From positions 2,356,001 through 2,420,000 of the forward strand of contig CAWUHX010000010.1 in the NCBI GenBank assembly GCA_963922205.1: a stretch of DNA of 64,000 nt, read 5' to 3'. Numbering within the stretch: position 1 is the stretch's first letter; each line of letters begins with the position of its first letter. This DNA is from Romanomermis culicivorax. Its lineage: Eukaryota > Nematoda > Enoplea > Mermithida > Mermithidae. Shown piece by piece: positions 1 to 22,600 of this stretch. A model generated the notes under the pieces. The model did not search any database, was not told where the DNA came from, and saw only the letters and a program-made list of their open reading frames with translations. Made by a program: the position numbers and the translations under genes.

Positions 1-1278
1 TTTTTTTGAAGACATTATTTTCCAGCTAATCCAAACTAGAAGTATTGAAAATTATCTTCGGAATACATTTTTTAACGTTTCAGATCTTCTATATTCAAAA
101 ATTCTCTGTCGTTTTGCACTGCAGAAATCTTCGATAGTTTTCATTATTTACATTGTCTCATCCAATTTTTAAACTGTCGGTATGATTTTCTTTAGATTTC
201 GTTGAAAATTGAGATCTTTTGATGTATCTTCACAAATTTTTTCCTGTTCTTTGAAATTTTCTGAACTTTGTGCACACAAGTTTTTTCATTGGGAAACGAC
301 AAAGACATTATTCAAAACTGAAAATGTAAAGCTTTCGTTTATAGATGAGTGTGGAGAAGATTCAACGTTCACTAAAATCCAGCAATTTTTCGGTTACTGT
401 GCGCCAGAATGAAGAATCGATTAAAATCTATAAATCTGCAGCCATAATTACGTAAATGTTAGCGGCAACTATTTTCTGATTAATAGTTCTAGAATAGTTG
501 TTGAGCAGAGAAACAGATAACATTTGACATCTGAAATTTTTGCTTATTTTATATGATTCCAACTTGAAACATAAAAAAAATTCACGTGCGAAAAAAACTT
601 TGAGTCATTTCCGCATGGTGCGGATGAAGGCATGTCGAAGAAGAAAACTTGCGTGACGTTATACAGACTTATCCTTATTTGTATGACACAGACTGTGTAT
701 AGCTTCTACGATAGATCAGTTCTTGTGTTAGTACACCTCTAATGCTTTACTCAGAAATAGAAAGGGCACTAACATGGGAGAGTGGAGACTATGGTGCTAT
801 GAGAAGTCCCCTAACGGAGCATCATCGCAGACCATTATATTCGTGACCCCCTATCATGGGCCAACAGGATACCTTGACTCGGTAAAATCAGGGCTGGCAG
901 GTTTCCAAAACCCCACCATTATCAGACAAAAGCCCACATATAAAAATTTTAATTTTGAGGCAAAAAGTGACACTTTTCGATCAAAAAGTGTGAAGGATCA
1001 AATATAAAGGGCCCTTTATATTTTTATGAAATTTTTAGAACTTGAACGGGCATTTTCGGTACATTTTCAGCCTTTGATCCTCTTCCCCTGATGAGCCGCA
1101 TCAGCTCACCTACGACAGAAGGTCACCTACTTCGCGATTTACTTGTGTAGAAGTTGGATAAAAACGTGAAAATTTCCATCGAAGCGATCAGTAATTTGCT
1201 CTTTCAGTACGATTTTTTATACTTATTATGTTTGGACTTGAGCTGTTTGATGTTTAACTCAAAGTATCATTTTTGCAG
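1..1278. repeat. RPB1 intron holding a dispersed repeat
   Basis: No RPB1 exon could be found here, so the window opens inside an intron. About 180-660 is related to 41520-42070: both carry the tract with TTTCATTGG(G)GAAACGA and, further on, a GTCATTTCCGCA block followed by GGATGAAGGC. The segments look like copies of one old dispersed repeat. Its type and full length are unknown. Confidence 0.55.
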
Positions 1279-11047
<9,769 letters not shown>

Positions 11048-14000
11048 ACGGGCGACCGGTGAACGGATGTTTAAAAGAAATGTATTCTCCGTTTTGCTGA
11101 GACACGCGGAAGTGATGATACTTTGTTCCGCGGCTATAGAATGTTTCGAATTGACACCAAGATGAGCATTGTTTTTTTTTTAATTTAGTGTACAAAATTT
11201 TGTTCTGGTTAGCAGGTTCTGTATAAATGCATAATGTCATTGTGCTTCTATTTGGGGTTCTTGGGGGTCACACCCGAATTAATGAACCTCCGAAACAGCG
11301 CTTCACAAATAGACGGAAAAAAATCATGACTGTTCCTTCGTTACAGTCGATATTTTCCCGTGATGCTTTCGAATTTCACAGATTTCATTAAAAGTGTACA
11401 GTGTCCAAAAAAGGTAAATTTTACACTCTGAAGGTATTTTGAATGCCATTTGCTGCTCATGTCAGAAGGCCCAGGAGCAGACCAAATTATGTAAGGGTTG
11501 AAATGTGATTGATTTATTATATCCAAATTTGATACGTCAATGTGCTTTGGTATCAAAATGTAAATATCAAATATGGTTATGATATCAATATTAAACTGTC
11601 TGAATATTGAAAATCAGTTTTTTATACTTTGATATCGCGCTGATTTTTTATAATTCTTCATGGTGTATATATTCATTTTTCATGTCCATTCATTATACTT
11701 GCAAATAATGCCCTCATAAAAAAGTTATATTTTCCTCAAAAATTTTTGGTTGAGCTGATCCTATCTCACTTTTACAAGAATTTTTGTATTTTTCGAAATT
11801 GTTGTTTTTTGTGTTCTGTATTCTTAAATTTTTATATGATTTCTATTTATATTTCTTTTTGCGTTTTTCATTCTGTTTTCAATAGTTATTTCATTTTTTA
11901 TTCGCTTCATTCTTCATCTTTTCTTTTCTACATTTTTATTGCTTCTTTTCTATCACATTTCTTTTCGCGTTCATTGTTTTCTTGTTCTCATCTTCTTTCT
12001 CTGAAGAAGTATGTTTTCATCAGGACCACAGGGTTATAATGTGACGGCTATGGTATTCTGGTTAGCAAACTTTCAGTATAATACAAATAAATCATGCAAC
12101 AAAACAAAAAAGCAAAAGCGAGATAATATAAACACAGAAATAAGTATATAATAATAAATAGCAAGAAAACTGAAAATAGCTTTTTGGCGCTTGGGCAACT
12201 CACTTATTGCACTCAATACAACAATTTCAGTCTTACTCATATGCATAAACATTTTGCCGAATTTTTGTTCATTATATAACATCTTTAGATATATTTCGCT
12301 CTTTTGAGAATCACTCTTTTGGGGATTTGCTCTTTTGAGAATCGTTCTTTTGTGTTTCGGTCAATTGGGCTTCGTTCTTATGAGTTTCGCTCGTTAGGGA
12401 TGAGACCGAGTAAACTTGGCGGCCGGAGAATCAATCTCAAGGCAAGATAATCAATAACTGAATCATGAAAAAATTCATCGGATAATTCATAGTGCTGTTT
12501 TCAGGAGTTTAAGTTTCATTGCACCTGCAATATGTAAGTATGGATTGCGTAGTCGAACACGTCAAGTGGGATCTAACTACATGCAGACAAGATAAGCTGT
12601 TGGAGTGCTGCTCTGATGTTTGAAATTTAAGTCTATGTGATAAAATGATACAAAATCAGTTGCGAATTGGTTTTGGATGCTACAATTTTTTCTCCTCATT
12701 TCTTGTATTTTCTTTTTTTCACAATTTTTTATTCTCTCCTCTTTATTTTTTCTCTTTCTATATGTCTTTTCATATTCCCCGTTCGTTTTCTGATGTTCTC
12801 TGTTTATTTTCGTATTTTCTGTTCATTTTCCTCTGCTTTTCTGTTTTCCTTTTCTATTCTTTTTCAATTTTATGTGCACCAATTGCTAATACATTAGCCT
12901 CAGCAACAGAGAATAGAAAGATCTTAGCATCATGGGCTGAATATTTTGATCTCAGGAGAGCAAGAAAATTACTTTCATCCTTCATGTTTTCGTCATAAAG
13001 TTTTAGTCTTGCGTATTATAATTGAGTAGAGCATTGCAGAATATGAAATTACTGGCTTTTCATTTCCAGCATTTAAAAAAAACAGACTATATCATCCATC
13101 GTCTATTTTAACACCGACGTGCCACGTTTTTGCGATTTCTAAGACTGTAAATTTTGAAAAACTTGAATAATCCATGCATGGAAAAATTGAAAGCTGATGA
13201 GGTCTCGCACCTGAAAATCTACTGAGGGTCGATAAAAAATTCTGCTACTAATCTTAATTCATGTTGAAAATATTATTGACATCTTACTATTTTTCGAGAT
13301 ACTGTATGAAAATTTTCTAGTGAACAATTCCTCCTGAAAATTAATTCCTCTCGCTGTTTTGGTTGCCTTGGGATTCACTGTTTAGGGCTATCGCTCCCGT
13401 TTTTAGGATGTCGGAGTACAAAGCATTTAGTCTGCGGGTTCATGTAGGAACACGACAGTACTCCGGGCATCCGCCGCAGGTGGTTCCATAGATGAAATGA
13501 AAAATCCCATGAAATAAAATTTGGCAATGGGTTTCTCCAAATTTTTTCATGAAACGAACTTTGCAGGTCGCGCCTTCCCATTCGAGAACAGTTGAAAATT
13601 ATTTCTCGAACCTACTAAAAACACGATAATAATTTTGTGACATTTTTTTATTTCGACAAAGCTCCTCTTCATATAAAAATTGCATAATCATGTATCACCG
13701 ATGTTATGTTTCCCAGTAAACCACTGCGAGACGTTCGTTTCCTGAATAAAAACTCATTATAGCATTCACTATTTAATGTTTAATTCTCTGTATTTTGGAA
13801 AAAATGTTCTGCATCACGTTCGAAAGATGGCAATTTTAAGATTTGAGGCATGAAAATTTAACTAGCTAATCAAAGGCTGGAACTTTCGAGGAAAATTTCT
13901 AAGGTCGGGACTTGCTGGACGAGAGCGCTCTTGGCCTTTGCGGAGGCTGCAACAATTAGGAAAAGTTATTTTGCACGGGACATTCGACGGACTATTGCAT

Positions 14001-15288
14001 TTTTTATTCTTCGATATTCCTCACAAAAACGTCAAATATGCTTGTTTTTCACCCGAAATGCAGTAATTTCAAAAAAATTTAAAATTTTTGATTCCATCGG
14101 CTGTCCTCTTGTCATTCCTTACCTGCTCAGAAAGCTATAGAAACAACAATGTAGATTATTTTCCAAAATTATTGCATTTTAGGATGAAAAACCTAACGTT
14201 TTTTTCGAGAAATCTCTAAAAGTATAAATTTTTGCGAAAAACCAATATGTCCGTCGGATGTCCCGTCCAAAATAATCTCACCTACTTCGTAACACTCCCC
14301 ACGAAAATCCAGGGCGTAGTCTTCCAGCAAGCCCAGAACTCATAGATCCGCCTCTAGTTTCCGAAATTTCCATTCTCTGACGTGCTACCAATATTGGTTT
14401 TTTCTCATGATGGGATCTTGATTTTTCTAAGATGGTCTTGAAAAAGTTCCAATGCACTGGAAAAGAGAATCGAACATCGTGAAACTCTCACATCTCAATT
14501 GTCTGCGATGCATCCTGAAAAAAGCTTGTGCATCATTTTAAACGAATTTTTCAAGAGATAACAATTTTTTTTCAAGTGGCCCTTCCCCGTATTCCGTGTA
14601 TATTTAAATTGAATGCCGATTCATTCATCGTTTATCAACACAAAGTATTGGATCAGTGTGACATGGAATCAGAAAATGAAGGAATTAGTCATATACAGAA
14701 ACATTAATCAAAAGTTTAACTAGAATTCGTCCGTTTCTCAACGGTTCGTGGGCTTCAAATGTTGCACCAAAGACCTTCTTGAACAAATCAATCGCCATAC
14801 CATTTTTCAAAATATATGAAAATTAAAGAAGTTGTGTCCCAAATCGATAATATGGATTTTAAGTCGCATCATTTTTTCGAAAACTTCACTTTAATTGTGA
14901 ATGTTTTTCTGAATTTTTCTATGCCAGATGTAAAGAAAATGTGGGCACAACAATACTACCGATAAAAAACAATTGAGACAGCGACTGGTAAGCTCTAGTC
15001 GATGAATCTACTGAAATGGCATGATGACAGAATTAAACGGTGTTTGAATCACAACAAATCCTTCATATACATGAGGTAAGAAGCAAGCAGTACCATTACT
15101 CAGCGTCATGTTGAAAAATTTGAAATTTTATGTGCAATAATGTGGAGTTACTTTATCATGAATGCATTGTATACAGTATATTCTGTTGATTTTTCGATTG
15201 ACATATATTGCTGTAACTACGGAACCTACTACATTCAATTTTCACGAGTGACCATTTCGGTAGAAAAAATGTATTCGTCCATAACCCG
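11048..15288. other. Intergenic region between convergent RPB1 and TSEN2, no gene seen
   Basis: No ORF here shows a recognisable domain or an exon-like structure. The open frames at 11746-12039 and 12645-12998 are T-rich stretches that translate as Phe/Ser-rich hydrophobic text and look like composition artefacts. Around 12295-12400 a degenerate short repeat (CTCTTTTGAGAATC and similar) occurs a few times. RPB1 transcription must end somewhere here, but no canonical AATAAA lies close to its stop. Confidence 0.5.
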
Positions 15289-18200
15289 TTAGTCACTTAC
15301 GTCAACAATATAATTTTCTAATTGCGGTTCATCTTTATTATCGTTCGCCGCATCGTCGCTCTTCTCTTTTACATGACACACTAACAACGACTAAAAAATA
15401 TGTACTCGATAAATTTCGAAAAATATCGAAATGGTCATTTTTACCTTTTTTACGCTTTTCAAAATACGGCAAAGCGTCGCTAGATGCCTCCAAGTTAGAG
15501 ATTCAGCATCCTGAGCATCCACATTTTCACTTTGACGCAATATGTATACACCGTACGTGCTATGATATTGTTGAGGGTGGCATTTGTACAGCACTAAAAT
15601 GAAAAATATGCTCTTTGAAAGGTGTTCAGGTGTAAATTCCAAATATTTACACGTCATAATGCATTCGATAGCCAATAGGCGTGCGAATTATGTTGCACTA
15701 GTCTATTTTCCCGTACACAATATTTACACTAAAATTTGCATAAATGTGGTCTAGAGTAGTAGGCGCACCTATACCCGATTTCAGAAACGGGGAGAGATTA
15801 AAAATGCTGAGAAAAGCATTAGATAGACAACTGTGAGTAGTAATTTACACAACAATAATGTCCATTTGACGAAGCGTTCATCTCTAATATAAAAAATGCG
15901 CAGCTCTGAATTTTAATGTAGTTCAAGAGCTCACAGTTCGAAAATATTGCGAAATCGGATTACTTTAATGTGAGGAACATTTCTCGTGTCAGCGAGTTGT
16001 GATTTTCCACTTGTCTGTATCTGTTCCTGAGATCAGGTCGAAAGATTCCAGAATTCACACTTTGAAAACCTCCCTCTAAATATTTTCTGTATTAATCTTG
16101 GAGTAAAAGAACAGTTTACTTTAAAATCCAATTTTCCTCCCTCTAAATATTTTCTAAATATTTTCTGTATTAATCTTGGAGTAAAAGGACAGTTTACTTT
16201 AAAATCAAATTTTTACATGATGCAGTCACTGTAATTCTAGTAGATAGAAGCAATGTATCCCGTAGTAATATCAGAGACGATGCAAGTGTTGAATAAATTA
16301 TTTCTGGGACAGACGGTTTATATGATATTGAATATATAAATACTTTGGCATTGAATGGTTTTTAGAATCTCACGATGATTGAAACAAATTCTAAATTTTG
16401 ATTTATTAACAATAAAAAGCTTCATTTAGGATTTTTAAAAGGGGTTTTTCCGTACTAGACGGACTTTTTTGAGCTGGTAAGGAAAACTTTTACTGAGTTT
16501 TCCGTAGGGTACGGATTTTCTGAGGGCAACCTAATGGCTGGCGACTCTTTTGATTAAGTTAAAGGATATCCTGTCCGGAAATTCATTTTCATGGATTTGA
16601 AAACGAAAAATCCTGAAAATGTCCCGGCGCTTCGCCCGGATTTTAGATTATTCGTAATTCTGCATGTTATTTCTAGGTCATGGTTGAAAAATGCCGTCCT
16701 GTCTATTTACAGCTTTTAAATATCAACATATTATGGATCAATGTTCGACCTTGTATTATTTCTTTACATAATTGAAAAAAATCAAGATTTTTCTAGATCA
16801 TTTTCTGAAAATCCTTTTGCAGTGTTTGAATATTTCACTGCTTTGTGAACATAAACTTCCATTCAGAATATGATTCAAACATCATCAGTGCAGAAAAATG
16901 ATAGATGTTTAGTCTGTTTGAGGAATCCAAACTTTGCAACCTTTCTTTGCCATCATCCACCTATGGTTGCAAAAGAATAAGCTGAAAAATGCATTTTCTG
17001 ACATTTTAGAAGCCTTGAAATAAAATTTATCGATAGTCTTGCCATACTTTTCATTATTTTCCTCCAAAACTACTGAAATCCAATTGCAAAATTTTAGAAC
17101 TGACGCAATTCGAATGAAGTTCAAGAAAATTAGCATTTTATCGTTTCTTTGATAAAAGTAAAGTAAATTTATGAATTGCAGAGTGAGCAACCATGTTCGT
17201 ACTTTTACGACGTATACTTTGAATTAACATTATAAATATTACCTACAAAATACGAAGCAAGTAGAAAATTAGTTTTACGGAAATTGGTGGGATGGTTCGG
17301 AAATTTTTCACTAGAATTCCGTACGATACGGATCGACCGGTACAGAAAAAACCCTGATTCTTACCAAAGTCAACGCCGTAATTATCGCCGCGTTTGACGA
17401 CCCATCCTTTGCTGCGATAATAATGATAAACTGCGTAAAAAGCGGCGAAAGATTTTCCATTAACTTTTTGTTTTTTACAAAAATTCCATAACACAGGTAA
17501 TGTCATTGGCTAAAAAATAAAACAAAAAACCAAATCAATAAGGTAGAAATGAACAGTCGGATATTTTAACTGAAATAAAATAGCGGAAATACGGTCAAAA
17601 AATGAACATGCCATAAAACTGAGGGAAATGAAATCAAGAGAAGATCAACTGGCACAACGAAACATACAAACAGAGATCTGGGGCATGAGTCAGCCGGATC
17701 TTTATGACTTATATCATATGCGTAGATCGCCCAAAATTTAGCGAGGGAGATTATCAAAGATTAAAAAGTTAGGAATTTTTGTCTCAAAAGCCAGTAAAAT
17801 GGTTTTAAAAATTCACAAAAAATCGAATTCACGGCGCAAGTCATCAGAACAATTAGATTCCTGAGTATTTTTTGTTCCAAACTGACCATTTTCGACAAAA
17901 CATTGAAAAATTGGAGCTTTTTTCATCCTCTTGCCATGATATTGGTTAATTCTTTGAGTCGCTATATGATCGACGATTCCTGGAGGGGGATTCCTAAACA
18001 TTACTCCCCTATGAAATAAAATAACAGAATAGTCACAATTATGGAAATAACTGGTATTGTGAATATAAAAAACGTAAGGAACCGGGCCAAATTTTCGAGA
18101 GATCAAAGGAATATAGAGGGAAACGGAAAAATAAATGCAGAGAAGTAAGCAAAAAAACATAAGAATCCAATTCCAATTCTTTCTCACCTTATTTGCCGTT

Positions 18201-19141
18201 TTGACGATCATTCTACCCAAACCGTATGCCAGAAAAAATGCCTGAAATTAGGCCAGAAAATGTTACAAAAGTTGAAATCAACATGTCCAGAAAACCCATA
18301 CCTCTTCCAAATAAAGGAAATATTTGCCTTCTTCGCCGTCGTTGCCCTCAGCATCGCTAGAATTTTCTTCGTCTTCTTCGTTCGTTCGACTGGTTGAAGG
18401 AATAGTATTGGACGCGACTTGTGGCGGTGAATAAATAAAACATCTCGTTTCAATCGTAATGAAATCGCTTTCTGAACTGAAAAAATGCTTGATACAAGCT
18501 CAAAATGACGATTTCCGCTTATTTAAAGCAAAATTTTAAACTCGTTCTGAAAAAACTTAGCTTAAATCGCGAAAAATCATGTATATACGTATTCCTGCAA
18601 AAAATAAAAGAATAAGAAAATCATCAAACGTTATCAAATTTCTACGACGAAAAAGAGAAAGTTTACTAACTTTTTCGTTTCGATTCGGACTTCTTTTCGC
18701 TCATACTTGCCAAAAGAACCCTGGAATAGAGACAGAAAACTTTGTACTAATCCAAGTCCGACTTGGTAAGAATATTTTTATTTCAATTTTCATAAATTAA
18801 CATTGTAGTTCATTAAAGGGTAGTAAGGCTCAAACTTTATGATTCTCGCTTTTGCATGATTCAGAAAATTAATTCTTCTCATCTTCTACTAGTTCAACAA
18901 CGTGGAATATGTAAATTGCATAACGTACGTAAATAAGAATATGCTGCCTTTTCATGTAGATTTTGAACATTTCAATTAACCTTACGTGCTTTTTTAGTAC
19001 AGCTACATCATCGATATCTTCGACGTAAATTTTATGAATTTTCTTATGCAAAACGCCCGTGTATTCGGCTTTGTCTAAGGGAAAAAGTTGGAAGTCGTGA
19101 TTCGTTTTGAAGTGACGTTTTTTAATAAATTGAGCATCCAT
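15289..19141 (-). CDS. TSEN2: tRNA-splicing endonuclease subunit Sen2 (TSEN2)
   Basis: TSEN2 is a catalytic subunit of the nuclear endonuclease that cuts introns out of pre-tRNA. Exons in order: 18986-19141, 18671-18720, 18302-18476, 18188-18241, 17365-17509, 15445-15593, 15289-15390. Phases join to give 276 residues. An N-terminal domain (KIYVEDIDDVAVLKKHGSFGK) leads through an acidic linker (EEDEENSSDAEGNDGEEG) to AFFLAYGLG. The nuclease fold follows: YHYYRSKGWVV, then YGVDFVLYK, QQYHSTYGVYI and WRHLATLCRILKSVKK. By family comparison the catalytic triad is Tyr196, His204 and Lys243. It is shorter than the human protein (465), mainly in the linker. The last exon may end at the TAA used here or splice onward, because a strong GTAAGT lies just before the stop. 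A 3' splice site sits 9 bases before the ATG. Confidence 0.92.
15594..17364. other. TSEN2 intron 5 (1.77 kb)
   Basis: This intron separates the exon ending GVDF from the exon beginning VLYK. It contains a roughly 65-bp tandem duplication at about 16070-16205 (both copies read CCTCCCTCTAAATATTTTCT then TTAATCTTGGAGTAAAAG). At 16623-16639 there is a GC-rich hairpin of the CCGGCGC-TTC type. Nothing else was recognised. Confidence 0.6.
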
Positions 19142-19150
19142 ATTTTTGCG
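19142..19150 (-). other. 3' splice site just before the TSEN2 start codon (candidate trans-splice site)
   Basis: Read on the minus strand, the sequence is CTTTTTTTCAG, then CGCAAAAAT, then ATG. A good polypyrimidine-AG acceptor therefore lies nine bases before the start. It could take a spliced leader, a 5' UTR exon, or the upstream LACTB2 exon. Confidence 0.6.
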
Positions 19151-19622
19151 CTGAAAAAAGCATTTAGTAAACTAAATCGACAAAATGTTCAGATTTCGAA
19201 GATATAAATAGAACGACCACCACAAAAGATATCAATAAGAATAGTAAACATATAAATACTTCATTTTAAATATTATGATTGAGCAATCAATACAAGAAAC
19301 GGTGAATAGGCACAATAATTTGATTGCTTACAAATAGTTTACACGAATAATATTTAACAAATTTTAAAAAACAAACTTTTCACTCCTTATTCCTGACTTT
19401 TTAGATGAAAAAGACTAAACCTGGAATCGTGCTGTAAATATTGTTCGCTCACGGGGGAATTCTTCTAAAACATTATATTCAATGAACTAGGAAAAAATAA
19501 AAATGAAAATCTGAAAAAATCAATGATTTACGGTTTACAATTCGTGGCATTATGTGTTATAAGCTATAGCGTTTTTGCGAGTATTGAAGCACACACGACT
19601 AAGATCGAGTGCGTAAATCTGC

Positions 19623-22600
19623 TTATAATGTTGAATTCACCTTGACGACGGTCCATTTTTCACCCTGATCAGCTAAATTATAATGAAGATGTGCATCAGC
19701 AATCATAGCTGAACGTATATAACTAGCGCTATTTTAGGCTGAAAAAACCTGAATCATATACTTCAACATCAGAAAATGCACAGAAAACCAAAATTTTTAT
19801 TGTGATGATGACCCAAATGACTATTTTTTCGGATCCACAATTATCAATCATGTAATCGAAATCACTAGCAGGATTTTAATGGAAGTTTATTCATGCACAC
19901 AACTCAAGCGATGAGATTCAGTTTTTATACTTACTTATTTTGCCTTCCTTCTTCAATTTTTTTACATGCTGGAGAACGTTGTTCTCCGCTCCACAGCGTA
20001 AGCTCTCGTCTAAACCCTAAAAGGGAAAGAAAAATGAGTCGGGGAGAAAGTGAAATAGACATAGAAATTTCTGCATCGACAAAAATTGAAAGTTGAATCA
20101 TGGGATTTAATTTGACATATATATTGTCACCGGATAAACAAAGTCTACAATTTCCGCAACGGTTAAATATCGTTTGTTATTCGATTTTTCGGAGTTAGCC
20201 TTGGTAAGGGCGTCTAAAATTTGACGCTCTCGTTCATTCCTATGCGCTATATAAAAATCGATACGTTCTCTGGGATTTGTGATCACAGGTCCGTGACCGG
20301 GATAAATTTTTGTCATTTTCAATTTAGTCAATTTTTGGAGCGATTGCATGTAATCGAACAAATCTTCAAAAACCTACGAACAAAATGGAAGACATAACTA
20401 CTTTTTCAAGACCAGAGTAAATATCATTTATCCAGTTCCTTATTAAGTTAAATTTCTCAAATTTCCATAGATTTTTAAAAGACAGCTTGATGCAAAATAT
20501 TTTCAACTTCTGTTTTCCAGTAATACTTTTCTATTTTCGACTCAACAGAATCAGCAAAGCGGATATCTGAAAAAGTTGATTTCGGTTTTATCAGCGATGG
20601 ACACAGTCTACTTCAGAGATTATGCAGATTAGCCAAAGTTGACGCCGAGAGCGACAACGACAATATTCATAGACGGTTAACCAAGAAATTGTTGATTGTC
20701 CGCATTTTGTCCCAATAATTATTGTGTTGTGGTATTCCGCCGAAAGACAACGTCTCCCGCCGACGTGGACATTATTTAATTATCTGCGACGGAAGGAAAA
20801 CAGGTTAGAGTCCCCGACTTCAAGGAGTGTCAACCCTGCGTGCGAGTTCACATTTACGATTCAATTATCTTTGACTCTTCTCGGTATTACTCGCTGATTG
20901 GAAGTCTTCGAACTCAGGGAGTGTTTGTGGTCATCATCATCATCGATCCGTATGAGGCGATATATTTGTTGAGCGTCGGATAGACCTACTACTGCACCCT
21001 AATTCTACCTCAGGACTTGTTGTGTAAAGGTTTGAAGTAGTGGAGTAGCGATTAAGTCCTCTTATTCTCTAACGTAATCAAAATTCCATTTCGACAAGTG
21101 GTCACCCTCTCAGACCCGACTCCTGTTTTTGAACAGATAAAAGAATTCGTATTTTTTGAATCTTAGGATATGGGAATCCATTATGATCTGTGTTCAACAA
21201 TTAGGTCTTAATTTCAACTTTTGCGGAAAGTTTTTCGTTGTTAAACTTTCTCGTATAAAACATTTGCTGGTGTTTGAAAACCAAGAATTCGAGTCATATC
21301 AAATTTGAAAACTTTACTCCAAACTTTCTGAACAAGATTCAAAGACTTTCAGAATCCGTGAAAACAAAGAAGAATTTTTAAGGCTACCGTTCGAAAACAT
21401 CAAATCTTTATTATAACTTACAGCCGTTCCTTCTCCAAGCATGCAATCTCCGCTAAAAACGGCTTCTTCTTCGGCCAAATATAAGCAAATATGATCATCT
21501 GTGTGGCCAGGAGTGAAAATTGTCTAAAATATAGAAAAGTCGATATTTTATTTGTGCATTAAATTTATTTACGTTACGATACGACGTGAATATCTTGAAT
21601 GTGGAAAATCTCAAGTAACGAATGGAGGTCGGAAATAAAAAGTTAACGAAGAAACAAATTTAAAATGGGCAAAAAGTAAACAAATTTACCGTCAAAGTCG
21701 CCCCACCAATTTTCAATTGTTCGCCGTCTTTCAAATATTTCCATACTCCGATTTTCGGTTCAAACGTTTCTTGAACGCCATGCGCGCGCGCAAATTTTCT
21801 CAAATCCATATTTCCGTGACGTTTTGTTAATTCGTCGACACCGCCAACGTGATCGTGGTGCCAATGAGTGCACACTATTTGTTTAATTCGAGCGCCTTTT
21901 AAGTGATCGTTCAAGGCCAGATCCAAATTCCGTACATATTCATCGACGCCACGTTCGCCAGTATCGATGAGTATTTTCCTGTATAAAACTAAGACTTGAA
22001 ATAAAAGAATTCAACTGTTTTAAACCCTACACGTATTATGGCAGTGGGGAATATTGAAGAGGACTTTCCTGTGTAAAAATTTCGAGATATTTTCAACTGA
22101 TCTGAGCCACTTCTTCGCGATGGAGTCGTGCATTCCCCAACCCAGGGAAGCTGAGTGAAACTTCAAAACAATTGGGAATTAAATTGTACTGTATTTATTA
22201 GGCATGCAACGGGTACCCGGACCCGTTATCCGTTATTACCCGGTATTTTTCGCTACCCGGACCCGATATTCTGACATTTTCAGATCCGGACCCGGACCCG
22301 TTATAATTCTGAGGAAATTATAACGGGTATCGGATAATGCAATTTTTGTCATTCAACCACTGATGATAATATACTTATGATTCAAGCTTTCTTGTTTCTA
22401 AAAATAATTAAAATAACTTCATCAAAAAAAAATTGAGTGGGTGTGGGAACAAACAACGCATTATTGTTGTATTATTATATTGATCGTTGAAAGAATACAA
22501 GTCACTCGTGCAATTTACGGGAAATTTTTGTTCCTTTTATTGTATTATGTATAATATAATTATGCTTATATGTAGCTTGTGTAAACATGTGTATGTCATC

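Noticed and set aside
12645..12998. 117-codon hydrophobic frame, possible membrane protein
   Set aside because: T-rich low-complexity DNA gives Phe/Ser-rich text in several frames, with no splice context or known domain.
17243..17364. Continuation of the TSEN2 exon past GVDF
   Set aside because: The read-through text does not fit the family, while the exon at 15445-15593 continues it in phase with the catalytic Tyr and His.
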